Shown: piece after piece, positions 34,431 to 43,895 of the stretch
Layout of the letters: every line of letters starts with the position of its first letter
Numbering within the stretch: the stretch's first letter is position 1
Assembly (NCBI GenBank): GCA_028339155.1
Contig: JAOLBK010000006.1
Location: 62,001-126,000, forward strand
Reading direction: 5' to 3'
Source: Litorivicinus sp.
GTDB taxonomy: Bacteria; Pseudomonadota; Gammaproteobacteria; Pseudomonadales; Litorivicinaceae
Length of the DNA stretch: 64,000 nt
Made by a program: the position numbers and the translations under genes
Notes under the pieces: generated by a model
The model's database searches: none
What the model was told of the DNA's origin: nothing
What the model saw: the letters and a program-made list of their open reading frames with translations, nothing else

Positions 34431-37080
34431 TAGTTTTCGCTCCGCTTAAGATATTGATCTCGCATTCTAAGCGGCCCTTTAATGAATCAATGAACGCATC
34501 ATCGTATAAGTTGTTACCAGAATTATCGGTGATATAAAATACATCTTCCACTCGTTCACCTAATGTCGCTACTTTGGCTGTTGCCAGATCTAAGCCGAAT
34601 TCAGCAAAGACACGTCCAACGACGGTCAGGAGGCCGGTGCGGTCTGGCGCGACCAGTTCCACAAGCGTGCGTCTCCCTTCTAGGTCGGAGCTGATCCGCA
34701 CATTAGCTGGTAAATTGAAATATTTTCGAGTTCTCGGTGTGCGTCTTTCGCCAGCACTTTCCAGATACTCTCCTCGTGCGGCTTGCTCTAGTGCTTGGAG
34801 CAATCGCTCTTGTTCTAGCGGATCGGTTACTGGTGTGCCAGTAGTGTCGTACTGAACCATAAATATATCTATCGAACGTCCATTTTTACTGGAGTATAAT
34901 TTAGCGTCTAAGACCGACAAACCGAGGTCTGCAAAACAAGCAGTAAGATCAGTGAAAAGATTTTTCCGATTTGGTGTTGCTATTAAAACCTGCGTAGACC
35001 CTTTGTCTGGATTGGCGGCTTCCGGTGAAAGAGCCAATACGTTGTCATCGTCAGGTGTGTCCAAGAGCGTTTCTAAGTGCCAAGCCAGTTCATCTGAGGA
35101 GTGGCTCACAAAATACTCTTGTGACCAGTGAGCCCAAAATGCTGTGGCTTTGGAGCGCATGCTCGGTCTAATCAGTGCTACGGCATCATTTTTGATTTCT
35201 TCGATATATGCTACGCGCCCGGGTAACTGATCCAAACCCCGTTTTAAAACATCTCTCGTTTCAAAGTACAGTTGGCGTAAAAGGGCGGCTCGCCAGCTGG
35301 ACCAGAGTTCTGGATTAGTGGCCGTGATATCCGCTACGGTTAAGCACAAAAGATAATTTAGGCGGCGCTCGTCCCCCATTATTTCGGCAAATGCCTTGAT
35401 CTCATCGGGATCTGAAATATCTTTTCGTTGGGCTGTCATTGACATTAAAAGATGGTTGTTCACGAGCCAGCTTACTAGGCGAGAATCATATTCCGATAGC
35501 CTATGGTGCTTGCAGAAATTGTAGGCATCGATGGCACCGAGTTCTGAGTGGTCTCCGCCGCGGCCTTTGGCAATGTCGTGAAATAGAGCAGCGAGATACA
35601 ATAATTCTATTTTTGGTAATTGATGGGTCAGTCGTGTTGCTAAGGGATAATCGTGCTCCACTACTCCAACATAAAATCTGGTGATATTCCTTATTAGCTG
35701 CAAGGTATGTGCATCGACTGTATAAATGTGAAATAGATCATGCTGCATCAGCCCCATGATATTTCCGAATTCTGGAATGTAACGACTTAGGATGCCGTAA
35801 TAACGCATTCTTCTTAAAATTTCCGGCAGTTTTTCTGGATATCGCAATAGCTCCATAAAGTAACTAATATTCACAATATCATTCCGGAACGCGTCATCAA
35901 TTAGGTGGCGCTGGGTATACATCTGGCGGGTGGTTGATGCTCGCAATCCTTTGAGCGTGGAATTTTGTGCAAGCAGTACAAAAGCCTCTAAAAGTGCCGA
36001 AGGATGTCGCTCGAAACCATTTTCATGAATTAATTCCAGATGTTGTCCCTTAATCTGCCAGCGAGAATTTAGGGGCGTCACAGCAGTATTTTCTGGATCT
36101 TCTATTACGGTCTCTTCAAAGTTTTGTAAAAGCATGTCATTGAATTCCCCGAGACGAAGAGTCATTCGATACAAGCGTTTCATGAAGAACTCTATGCGTT
36201 CTTTTTTGTCATCAGAATCAAAGCCCATGCTTTTAGCGACGATGGCTTGGGTGTCGAATAATAGGCGATTTTGCGCTCGTTCCGTTGTAATGTGCAGTGC
36301 AAACCTGACTCGCTTTAAAAACTGTTCTGCTTCATCCAAAAGCTTGAATTCACAGCGAGTGAGGAGCCCCTCGTCTACCAATGTAATCAACCGCGCTGTT
36401 CTAAAGTGCCGTCTTGTCACCCAAATAATAGTATGCAAGTCTCTTAGGCCTCCTGGTGCATGTTTAATATCGGGCTCTAGCCGGTTATCTGAATCATCAT
36501 GCTTTGCATGCCTCTCATTTTGCTCAGCCACTTTGGCTTTGTAAAATGACTCCGAGGTCCAAATATTATTATCAAACGCAACCGCCTCAAGGCGGCTGAA
36601 CATGAAGTCAGTAGCATCGATTGGACGACATTCAATAAGGCTGGTTGCTATAGTTATATCGCCTCTAGCCGATTGCTCGCAGTCTTCAAACGAACGAACC
36701 GAGTGCCCAATTTCCAGATTGAGATCCCATAATCGGGTAGTGAATTGAGTAAGTTCTCCAGTGGCGGTCTTGATGTTATCGTCTTCTCCTAGTATCAGGA
36801 TGTCGATATCTGAAAAAGGATGTAATTCCCCACGTCCATATCCACCAACGGCAAATAATCCGATGGAATGGTTTTTAAGGCCAGCCTCACTCCACATAGC
36901 TTGCAGGAGGCGATCAATGATTAGCGCACGAGCACCAAGTAGGTGATCCACGGCCACACCATTTTCGAATGCTTCAGCTAATATTTGATGCTGATCACTT
37001 AGGTATGTACGAATGCCAGTCGGTGATAAATCACAAGGGCAGTCCAAGTCGGCGGACAACGGGCCGGCCATTATCTCCAT
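34417..37080 (-). CDS. glnD: Bifunctional PII uridylyltransferase / uridylyl-removing enzyme
   Basis: 887-residue nitrogen sensor that adds or removes UMP on PII. Nucleotidyltransferase motif 'GGYGRGELHPFSDID' (about 79-93), HD-hydrolase domain 'ALFHDIAKGRGGDHSELG', and two C-terminal ACT domains ('FTDLTACFADLGLSVLDAK', 'DRTGLLTVVGRVFAEFGLD'). The ATG overlaps the map stop by one base (TAATG). ATG 37071, with GGAG before it, is a possible alternative. No glnB or glnK lies in the window. Confidence 0.95.
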   Translation of the reverse strand: MEIMAGPLSADLDCPCDLSPTGIRTYLSDQHQILAEAFENGVAVDHLLGARALIIDRLLQAMWSEAGLKNHSIGLFAVGGYGRGELHPFSDIDILILGEDDNIKTATGELTQFTTRLWDLNLEIGHSVRSFEDCEQSARGDITIATSLIECRPIDATDFMFSRLEAVAFDNNIWTSESFYKAKVAEQNERHAKHDDSDNRLEPDIKHAPGGLRDLHTIIWVTRRHFRTARLITLVDEGLLTRCEFKLLDEAEQFLKRVRFALHITTERAQNRLLFDTQAIVAKSMGFDSDDKKERIEFFMKRLYRMTLRLGEFNDMLLQNFEETVIEDPENTAVTPLNSRWQIKGQHLELIHENGFERHPSALLEAFVLLAQNSTLKGLRASTTRQMYTQRHLIDDAFRNDIVNISYFMELLRYPEKLPEILRRMRYYGILSRYIPEFGNIMGLMQHDLFHIYTVDAHTLQLIRNITRFYVGVVEHDYPLATRLTHQLPKIELLYLAALFHDIAKGRGGDHSELGAIDAYNFCKHHRLSEYDSRLVSWLVNNHLLMSMTAQRKDISDPDEIKAFAEIMGDERRLNYLLCLTVADITATNPELWSSWRAALLRQLYFETRDVLKRGLDQLPGRVAYIEEIKNDAVALIRPSMRSKATAFWAHWSQEYFVSHSSDELAWHLETLLDTPDDDNVLALSPEAANPDKGSTQVLIATPNRKNLFTDLTACFADLGLSVLDAKLYSSKNGRSIDIFMVQYDTTGTPVTDPLEQERLLQALEQAARGEYLESAGERRTPRTRKYFNLPANVRISSDLEGRRTLVELVAPDRTGLLTVVGRVFAEFGLDLATAKVATLGERVEDVFYITDNSGNNLYDDAFIDSLKGRLECEINILSGAKTNAES

Positions 37081-37865
37081 TAGCTGATCCTCGGGAAGCT
37101 CTCATCCTCCGGCCGATACGTGAGTATCTCATAGCCACTAGAAGTTACTAAAATAGTGTGCTCCCATTGTGCTGATAATTTTCTGTCCTTGGTGACCGCG
37201 GTCCAGCCATCTGATAAAATCCGAGTATGCCGACGGCCTTGATTAATCATGGGCTCAATAGTAAAGGTCATGCCTTCTGTAAGCTGAACTCCAGTAGCTG
37301 GGCGTCCGTAGTGGAGGACTTGAGGATCCTCATGAAATACTTTTCCAATACCATGACCGCAGAACTCTTCGACTACGGAATAATAATTATTTTCTGCGTG
37401 AGCCTGAATGGCGTGGCCGATATCGCCCAGTTGTGTTCCGGGTTTTACTAACTCAATTCCGCGATACATACATTCTTGTGTAATTCGGATCAATCGTTCA
37501 GCAAAGGGTTTGACGTCTCCAACGGAGAACATTTTGCTCGTGTCCCCGTGATATCGGTTTTTAATCACGGTTATATCAATATTTATGATATCTCCGCGCT
37601 TTAATTCTTTATTCTCATTGGGAATGCCGTGGCAAACTACGTGGTTGATGCTCGTGCAGATTGATTTAGGAAAACCGCGATAATTTAACGGGGCTGGTAT
37701 TGCATCTTGAATATTGACAATAAAGTTGTGGCAAATCCGATCCAGTTCAGCGGTTGTGATTCCTGGCTTGATGTGTTCGCCTACCATAACTAGGCAATCT
37801 GCTGCTAATCGGCCTGCGATACGCATGCCTTCAATGTCTTCCGGGGTTTGGATGCTGTGGGTCAC
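37080..37865 (-). CDS. map: Methionine aminopeptidase, type I
   Basis: 261-residue metallopeptidase removing N-terminal Met. 'INHVVCHGIPN', 'GDIINIDITVI' (Asp ligands), 'FCGHGIGKVFHEDPQ' (His ligand) and 'FTIEPMI' (Glu ligand) are all present. First gene of the map-glnD-dapC-yffB-like-dapD-dapE minus-strand operon, divergent from rpsB as in many Gammaproteobacteria. Confidence 0.97.
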   Translation of the reverse strand: MTHSIQTPEDIEGMRIAGRLAADCLVMVGEHIKPGITTAELDRICHNFIVNIQDAIPAPLNYRGFPKSICTSINHVVCHGIPNENKELKRGDIINIDITVIKNRYHGDTSKMFSVGDVKPFAERLIRITQECMYRGIELVKPGTQLGDIGHAIQAHAENNYYSVVEEFCGHGIGKVFHEDPQVLHYGRPATGVQLTEGMTFTIEPMINQGRRHTRILSDGWTAVTKDRKLSAQWEHTILVTSSGYEILTYRPEDESFPRIS

Positions 37866-38043
37866 GACGACTCCTTGGTGTACGCTCCATAGTATGCCAG
37901 ATCTGGCATTCTATCTGAAAGATGTTAAACTTCGCCCGCTAAAAAAATCGCGGCATTGTCGTTAATTCGTTGTGGGGTGCCTTTCTATGAGGTCATGACG
38001 GGGGCGGTGTCGTTTTGTATCAACCCCTGACAAGGAATTATTT
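37866..38043. promoter_or_regulatory. map/rpsB divergent control region with a 16-bp palindrome
   Basis: Contains the perfect palindrome ATGCCAGATCTGGCAT at 37894-37909, 29-44 bases upstream of the map start. Toward rpsB the leader carries a GGGGG...CCCC pairing possibility (about 37999-38028) and ribosome site AAGGA at 38033-38037. Proteobacterial rpsB transcripts often carry an S2-binding leader; I cannot confirm its fold by eye. Confidence 0.45.
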
Positions 38044-38931
38044 ATGGCTAATGTTAGCATGCGCGACCTACTAAAGGCGGGCGCACACTTCGGTCACCAG
38101 ACTCGTTATTGGAATCCAAAAATGGCGCCTTATATTTTTGGTGCTAGAAATAAAATTCATATTATCGACTTAGAATTGACAGTACCAGCTTTGGCAAAGG
38201 CTGTTGCTATTGTTCAAGGAATGGCTCGAAGTAAAAATAAAGTACTCTTTGTGGGCACAAAAAGAGCCGCTTCTAAAGTAGTTCAAGAGCAGGCTGATCG
38301 GGCCGGGCAGCCATATGTCAATCATCGTTGGCTTGGCGGAATGCTCACGAATTGGAAGACTATTCGTGTATCTATTAAGCGCCTTAAAGAGCTTCAGGAG
38401 CGAATGGGTGACGGCACGCTCGACAAGATCACAAAAAAAGAAGCTCTCGATATGTCCAGGCAGCTCGAAAAGCTTGAGCGCTCAATTGGCGGCATCAAGG
38501 AAATGGGTGGGTTACCGGATGCGATTTTTGTTGTCGATGTGAACCATGAGAAGATTGCTATTCAAGAGGCTAATAAGCTCGGGATTCCAGTAATTGGTAT
38601 CGTTGATACTAACTCTGATCCAGATGGAGTGGATATTGTTATTCCAGGGAATGACGACGCCATCCGTGCGATTGAGTTGTATTCTCAAGCCATAGCGGAT
38701 GCATGTATTGAGGGCTCAGCAGAGGGCTTAGGTAAAAGTGATTACGTAGAAATCGCTGAGGAAGCTAAGGCCGATTCGGCCGTAGATTTAGTCGTAAAAT
38801 CTCCTTCGGAAGTGAGTGACGAAGTACAGCCGGCAGCGGTAGTTGTTGCTGAGGCAGTCGCTGTCGCGGAAGAGGTTTTGATTGTCGATGCCCCAGCCGC
38901 ATTGGCAGATGACACACCTAAAGACGTTTAA
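38044..38931 (+). CDS. rpsB: 30S ribosomal protein S2
   Basis: 295 residues. Core '[28 protein letters not shown]', 'FVGTKRAA', '[11 protein letters not shown]' and '[14 protein letters not shown]' is canonical. The C-terminus runs about 55 residues beyond the E. coli length (241) as an acidic, Ala/Val-rich tail ('[20 protein letters not shown]'). Followed by tsf and an intrinsic terminator. Confidence 0.98.
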   Translation: MANVSMRDLLKAGAHFGHQTRYWNPKMAPYIFGARNKIHIIDLELTVPALAKAVAIVQGMARSKNKVLFVGTKRAASKVVQEQADRAGQPYVNHRWLGGMLTNWKTIRVSIKRLKELQERMGDGTLDKITKKEALDMSRQLEKLERSIGGIKEMGGLPDAIFVVDVNHEKIAIQEANKLGIPVIGIVDTNSDPDGVDIVIPGNDDAIRAIELYSQAIADACIEGSAEGLGKSDYVEIAEEAKADSAVDLVVKSPSEVSDEVQPAAVVVAEAVAVAEEVLIVDAPAALADDTPKDV

Positions 38932-38956
38932 CGAAAACAGTAACAGAGGACTCAGC

Positions 38957-39814
38957 ATGGCATCGATTTCAGCTGGAATGGTTAAGGAGCTTCGGGAGCG
39001 TACTGCCCTTGGTATGATGGAGTGCAAGAAGGCGTTGGTCGAGGCCGACGGTGATATGGAGCTCGCAATTGAAAACCTTCGTAAGTCATCCGGCATGAAA
39101 GCGGCTAAAAAAGCGAGTCGTGTGGCCGCTGACGGTGTCGTACGAGTTGTTGTTTCGAACGGAGTGGGGACCTTATTGGAGGTCAATTCTGAAACAGATT
39201 TTGTTGCTCGGGATGATAGCTTTTTAGATTTTACTGACGAGGTGATTGCCGCTGCCGCTGCAACAGAGTCGTCAGATATTGATGCTTTGATGGTCGGTGG
39301 GCTAGAAGAGCGCCGGTCTGCTTTGGTGCAAAAGATTGGCGAAAATATCACAGTGCGTCGCATGGCAAAAGTCAACGCACCGGTTGTGGGTTCTTATGTT
39401 CATTCGAATAAAAGAATTGGTGTTTTGATTGGATTAGAGGGTGGTAATGCAGAGCTTGCAAAAGATGTTGCGATGCACGTCGCTGCAGTTAATCCATTAG
39501 TTATAAATCCTGATGATGTAGACCCTCAAGTAATTGAGAAGGAGAAAGAAATTTTTGTTGCTCAGGCCGAAAATTCTGGTAAGTCTGTTGAGATTATTGA
39601 AAAAATGATCGGTGGAAGAATTCGCAAGTTTCTTGCTGAAATAAGCCTTATGGAACAGCCTTTCGTTAAGAATCCTGACCAGACGGTTGGTCAGCTCGTG
39701 AAACTCTCCGATGCGTCCATTGTTGGCATGGTACGATTCGAAGTAGGCGAGGGAATTGAAAAGATAGAAGTGGATTTTGCAGAAGAAGTGATGGCGCAAG
39801 CCAGAGGCAACTGA
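38957..39814 (+). CDS. tsf: Elongation factor Ts
   Basis: 285-residue nucleotide exchange factor for EF-Tu. '[20 protein letters not shown]', '[13 protein letters not shown]' and 'HVAAVNPL' are hallmark stretches. ATG 38957 with GAGGA upstream; the frame is open further upstream inside rpsB. Co-transcribed with rpsB; the transcript should mostly end at 39826-39854. Confidence 0.98.
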   Translation: MASISAGMVKELRERTALGMMECKKALVEADGDMELAIENLRKSSGMKAAKKASRVAADGVVRVVVSNGVGTLLEVNSETDFVARDDSFLDFTDEVIAAAAATESSDIDALMVGGLEERRSALVQKIGENITVRRMAKVNAPVVGSYVHSNKRIGVLIGLEGGNAELAKDVAMHVAAVNPLVINPDDVDPQVIEKEKEIFVAQAENSGKSVEIIEKMIGGRIRKFLAEISLMEQPFVKNPDQTVGQLVKLSDASIVGMVRFEVGEGIEKIEVDFAEEVMAQARGN

Positions 39815-39825
39815 TACGACGATCT

Positions 39826-39854
39826 AAAAAGGCCGCTTAAGCGGCCTTTTTTTT
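39826..39854 (+). terminator. Intrinsic terminator after tsf
   Basis: Perfect 11-bp stem AAAAAGGCCGC (39826-39836) / GCGGCCTTTTT (39841-39851), loop TTAA, T-run of eight (39847-39854). The pyrH ribosome site GGGAGG begins immediately after the T-run, so readthrough may supply pyrH. Confidence 0.95.
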
Positions 39855-39864
39855 GGGAGGAAAT

Positions 39865-40605
39865 ATGGTGAAAGGTGAGCGTTCTAGCCGTTACAAGCGG
39901 ATTTTACTCAAACTCTCAGGAGAGGCACTTGCGGGTTCTGATGGTTTTGGGATCAGCCCCCAGATTCTAGATCAGATGGCTCTAGAGATTGGCCAGTTGG
40001 TGGGCATTGGGGTGCAAGTTGGGTTGGTTATTGGTGGCGGCAACTTGTTCCGTGGAGCGGCCCTCCATCAAGCGGGTTTGGATCGAGTGACTGGTGATCA
40101 TATGGGAATGCTGGCGACTTTGATGAACGCGCTGGCGATGTGTGACGCATTGGAGCGTTCCTCGATAGCCTCGCATGTGATGAGTGCAATTCCGATGAGT
40201 GGAATGGTGGAGCATTATGATCGACGGCGGGCCATGCGTTATTTGGATCAAAATGACGTAGTGATTTTTGCCGCTGGGACAGGCAACCCTTTTTTTACTA
40301 CAGACTCGGCAGCATGCCTTCGAGCAATAGAAGTTGATTGCGATTTAGTTTTAAAAGCGACCAAAGTGGATGGCGTTTATGATTCGGACCCTGTGACCAA
40401 TCCGAATGCGGTAAAATATGATTTCTTGGATTACGACACGGTGTTAGCGAAACAGCTTGGTGTAATGGATCTCACAGCTATTTGCCTGGTGCGCGACCAC
40501 AATATGCCTGTTCGTGTGTTTAATATGAAAAAAAGAGGTGCATTAGTGTCGATAATACGTGGAGAAAACGAAGGTACTCTGATCGAAAAAGGAGCTCATT
40601 TATGA
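39865..40605 (+). CDS. pyrH: UMP kinase
   Basis: 246-residue bacterial UMP kinase. '[13 protein letters not shown]', '[13 protein letters not shown]', '[15 protein letters not shown]', '[15 protein letters not shown]' and '[14 protein letters not shown]' are diagnostic. ATG 39865 chosen, with GGGAGG at 39855-39860. It overlaps frr by four bases (ATGA). Confidence 0.98.
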   Translation: MVKGERSSRYKRILLKLSGEALAGSDGFGISPQILDQMALEIGQLVGIGVQVGLVIGGGNLFRGAALHQAGLDRVTGDHMGMLATLMNALAMCDALERSSIASHVMSAIPMSGMVEHYDRRRAMRYLDQNDVVIFAAGTGNPFFTTDSAACLRAIEVDCDLVLKATKVDGVYDSDPVTNPNAVKYDFLDYDTVLAKQLGVMDLTAICLVRDHNMPVRVFNMKKRGALVSIIRGENEGTLIEKGAHL

Positions 40606-41159
40606 TTGATGAAATTAAATCAGATGCTGCAGCCCGTATGGAAAAGTCGCTCGAATCGTTAGGTCATGCATTTGCTAAGATTCGGACTGGCCGAGCCCAT
40701 CCGTCAATTTTAGATTCTGTGACGCTTGATTATTATGGGTCGGAACTGCCTTTGTCGCAAATGGCGAATATCAGTGTCGAAGATGCACGAACGCTAACTA
40801 TTACACCTTGGGAAAAGCCGATGGTGGGTGAAATTGAGAAGGCGATTATGAAGTCAGACTTGGGGTTAAATCCATCGACCTCTGGAGGCGTCATTCGTGT
40901 GCCAATGCCAGCTTTAACCGAAGAAACTCGACGTGGATTTACGAAACAGGCAAGAGCTGAGGCTGAGCAAGCAAAAGTAGCGATACGTAACATTCGTCGC
41001 GATGCAATGGCCGATTTCAAAGAGTTATTAAAGAAAAAAGAAATTACTGAAGATGAGGAGCGTCGCGCCACCGAGGATATCCAGAAATTGACTGATCGTA
41101 TCGTCAAACGTGTTGGTGAGGCTCTTGCGGATAAAGAAATTGATTTAATGGAAGTCTGA
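40602..41159 (+). CDS. frr: Ribosome recycling factor
   Basis: 185 residues, the standard length. '[13 protein letters not shown]', '[18 protein letters not shown]' and '[19 protein letters not shown]' are family hallmarks; C-terminal helix rich in Glu/Arg. Overlaps pyrH and is followed after five bases by uppS. Confidence 0.98.
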   Translation: MIDEIKSDAAARMEKSLESLGHAFAKIRTGRAHPSILDSVTLDYYGSELPLSQMANISVEDARTLTITPWEKPMVGEIEKAIMKSDLGLNPSTSGGVIRVPMPALTEETRRGFTKQARAEAEQAKVAIRNIRRDAMADFKELLKKKEITEDEERRATEDIQKLTDRIVKRVGEALADKEIDLMEV

Positions 41160-41164
41160 AGTTA

Positions 41165-41893
41165 GTGAGGGAGCCAGCTACGCCGCAACACGTTGCTATT
41201 ATCATGGATGGTAACAATCGGTGGGGAGTGGGAAAAAAAAGACTTGCAGGGCATAAAGCTGGTGCGGATGCACTGAAGCATGTCATTCGGAGATGTATAC
41301 AGAGGAGAGTTTCGATCCTCTCTGTATTTGCATTTTCAAGCGAAAACTGGAGTCGGCCTAAGTTTGAGGTTGATGGTTTAATGCGATTACTTGAGAAATC
41401 GCTGATTAACGAGGTGCCAGAGTTAATAGAAAATCGCATTGCCGTTGAGGTCATTGGCGATCGCTCTAGATTTTCGAGATCCTTGCAAGAGGCTATGGAC
41501 TATGCGGAAGTCGCGACTAAGGCTGGAGAACGCCTGAAACTTAATGTTTTAGCTAATTACGGTGGGCGCTGGGATATCGCAGATACAGCTAGGCGTATGG
41601 CTAAAGCCTGTCTTTCTGGAGCATTATCCTTGGATTCGTTCGATGAACATAGCTTTGATCAGTACCAGAATCTCGCTGGTCAACCGCCTGTGGATTTGGT
41701 GATCCGCACGGGTGGAGAAAAGCGTATTTCAAATTTCTTGTTGTGGCAGTCTGCTTACGCGGAACTTGTATTCAGCGACTTGCTTTGGCCAAATTTTGAT
41801 GGGGAAGCTTTTGATGCTTGTCTAGATGAATACGCACGCAGGGACCGTCGCTTTGGGCTAACGTCTGACCAAATACGGGACGAGATATGTTGA
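41165..41893 (+). CDS. uppS: Undecaprenyl diphosphate synthase (cis-prenyltransferase)
   Basis: 242-residue enzyme making the C55 lipid carrier for cell wall and LPS. Catalytic Asp in 'IIMDGNNRWG', 'FAFSSENWSRP', 'NYGGRWDIADTARRMA' and 'RTGGEKRISNFLLWQSAYAEL' are present. GTG start at 41165. It overlaps cdsA by seven bases. Confidence 0.97.
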   Translation: MREPATPQHVAIIMDGNNRWGVGKKRLAGHKAGADALKHVIRRCIQRRVSILSVFAFSSENWSRPKFEVDGLMRLLEKSLINEVPELIENRIAVEVIGDRSRFSRSLQEAMDYAEVATKAGERLKLNVLANYGGRWDIADTARRMAKACLSGALSLDSFDEHSFDQYQNLAGQPPVDLVIRTGGEKRISNFLLWQSAYAELVFSDLLWPNFDGEAFDACLDEYARRDRRFGLTSDQIRDEIC

Positions 41894-42720
41894 AAGCTAG
41901 GGTATTGACTTCTTTTTGCCTAGTGCCTTTGGCTCTACTGATTTTCTTTTTTATTCCTTTGGATGCTTTTGCCCTAAGTTTGGGGCTTGTTCTTGTGGTT
42001 GCGGGATGGGAATGGATAAGGTTGACAGGTTTGATTTTGAAAGGATTCAACTGGATTATTTTATTGTTTTTCATGGGTTTTATTTTCTGTTCGTATCACT
42101 TGAAAGTAATTTATGTCCCTGTATTTCTGGCGATTGGTTGTGGGTTCTGGCTTGGGGCCCTTTGGTTAGTTCTTAATTATCCAAAGAGTAAAGAGCAGCT
42201 CGGTGATCGATGGATGAAAATTGGATTTGGCTTATTTGTTTTGATTCCTGCCTATTTGGCTTTGTTGGATTTGAGACGTGATGAATCGCATTTATTGTTG
42301 CTCTCATTACTAATGACCATTATCTGGGCTGCCGATGTAGGCGCTTATTTTGTCGGCAAACGATATGGTCGGTCGAGGCTGGCGCCAAGTGTAAGCCCTG
42401 GTAAAAGCTGGGCTGGTCTTTTTGGCGGGTTGATTGCTGCCCTTGCGATTGGATTATCAATTGCTTTTATTGGTGAGCCTGAAGAATCCAAATATACCCC
42501 AACTTCATGGGCTTTGTTTGTCGTTATTGTTACGGTCACCGTACTGTTTTCAGTTCTTGGTGATTTGTTTGAGAGTTTGATGAAGCGTGAACGTGGCGTA
42601 AAAGATTCGTCTGCTTTGCTGCCGGGACATGGTGGAATACTTGACCGCATTGATTCCCTGACTGCGGCTGCCCCCGTGTTTGTGTTACTGGTTCACTGGA
42701 CTGGATGGCCATCTATATGA
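41887..42720 (+). CDS. cdsA: Phosphatidate cytidylyltransferase (CDP-DAG synthase)
   Basis: 277-residue polytopic membrane enzyme making CDP-diacylglycerol for phospholipids. The C-terminal signature 'SALLPGHGGILDRIDSLTAA' is complete, preceded by 'SPGKSWAGLFGG' and 'LGDLFESLMKRERGVKD'. Its stop overlaps the dxr start (ATGA). Confidence 0.96.
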   Translation: MLKARVLTSFCLVPLALLIFFFIPLDAFALSLGLVLVVAGWEWIRLTGLILKGFNWIILLFFMGFIFCSYHLKVIYVPVFLAIGCGFWLGALWLVLNYPKSKEQLGDRWMKIGFGLFVLIPAYLALLDLRRDESHLLLLSLLMTIIWAADVGAYFVGKRYGRSRLAPSVSPGKSWAGLFGGLIAALAIGLSIAFIGEPEESKYTPTSWALFVVIVTVTVLFSVLGDLFESLMKRERGVKDSSALLPGHGGILDRIDSLTAAAPVFVLLVHWTGWPSI

Positions 42721-43895
42721 GTCTAGGAGTCGCTTTATTTGGTGCTACAGGTTCTATTGGTGAATCTACTTTATCTGTGATTAAGGCGCATCCTCAACGC
42801 TTTCATTTGGCAGTGGTCAGCGCGCATAGCTCTGTCGATCGATTGGTCAGCATTATCGAAGATTTTGATCCGAAACATGTCATTTTAACCAACGCGGCCT
42901 ATGCGGAGCAATTGCTTGGGCGGTTGCCTCCTGATTTCAAAGGGTCTGTAGCGTTTGGGGAAGCATCTTTGATAGAAGCTGCTGGTTCAAGTGAAGTGGA
43001 TGTGGTTATGGCTGCTATTGTGGGCGGAGCAGGATTGATTTCAACGTATGCTGCGGTCTGCGCCGGTAAGAAAGTGTGTATTGCGAATAAAGAGTCCTTG
43101 GTCATGGCTGGTGGCTTGATGATGACGCGGGCTAAAGACCAGGGGGCAGTGATTTTACCGATCGATTCGGAGCATAACGCAATGTTTCAATGTTTGCCGG
43201 AAAGCTATGTTATTGGAGAGCAGATTTCTGGATTGAAGCAATTAACTTTGACCTGTTCGGGCGGTCCATTTAGGACTTGGGATGTTGAGCGAATGGAGCA
43301 AGCAACGCCATTAGAGGCTATTGCGCATCCTAATTGGTCTATGGGCCCCAAAGTTTCGGTTGATTCTGCGACGCTAATGAATAAGGGCCTTGAGCTGATT
43401 GAGGCAACTCATCTATTTTCGGTATCGGATCAGCAGATTGAGGTAGTAGTTCATCCAGAGTCGGTGATCCATTCTTTAGTCGAGTTTGTCGACGGCTCAG
43501 TTTTGTCTCAGATGGGCAGTCCGGATATGCGGATTCCGATAGCACAGGCGCTTGGTTTTCCTGAGCGATTAGAGCTTGATATCGAGCGGCTATCCTTGAC
43601 TGCTATTGGGAAATTCCATTTTGAGCCGGTCGATCACAAGCGTTTCCCGGCCTTACATTTGGCGCGTGAAGCTATTTCAGAGGGTGGAGATCGGCCGGTT
43701 GTCTTAAATGCCGCCAACGAATTGGCCGTAGATGCCTTTTTGCAGGGGCACCTTAAATTTACCCAAATAACGTCTTTGGTATCGGATTGCTTGAATCACA
43801 TTAAATCGCAGCCAATGTCAAGCATTGAGGACGTGTTGGAAATTGATAAAATGTGCCGGCGACAGGCTTTTGAGTGGGTAAGGGAGCGAGCATGA
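42717..43895 (+). CDS. dxr: 1-deoxy-D-xylulose 5-phosphate reductoisomerase
   Basis: 392-residue MEP-pathway enzyme. NADPH-binding 'LFGATGSIGESTLSVI', 'ANKESLVMAGGLMM', metal-site 'LPIDSEHNAMFQCL', and 'TLTCSGGPFR' are typical. ATG 42717 (ATGA overlap with cdsA). ispD and ispF of the same pathway are encoded at 61.3-62.5 kb. Confidence 0.97.
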   Translation: MSLGVALFGATGSIGESTLSVIKAHPQRFHLAVVSAHSSVDRLVSIIEDFDPKHVILTNAAYAEQLLGRLPPDFKGSVAFGEASLIEAAGSSEVDVVMAAIVGGAGLISTYAAVCAGKKVCIANKESLVMAGGLMMTRAKDQGAVILPIDSEHNAMFQCLPESYVIGEQISGLKQLTLTCSGGPFRTWDVERMEQATPLEAIAHPNWSMGPKVSVDSATLMNKGLELIEATHLFSVSDQQIEVVVHPESVIHSLVEFVDGSVLSQMGSPDMRIPIAQALGFPERLELDIERLSLTAIGKFHFEPVDHKRFPALHLAREAISEGGDRPVVLNAANELAVDAFLQGHLKFTQITSLVSDCLNHIKSQPMSSIEDVLEIDKMCRRQAFEWVRERA

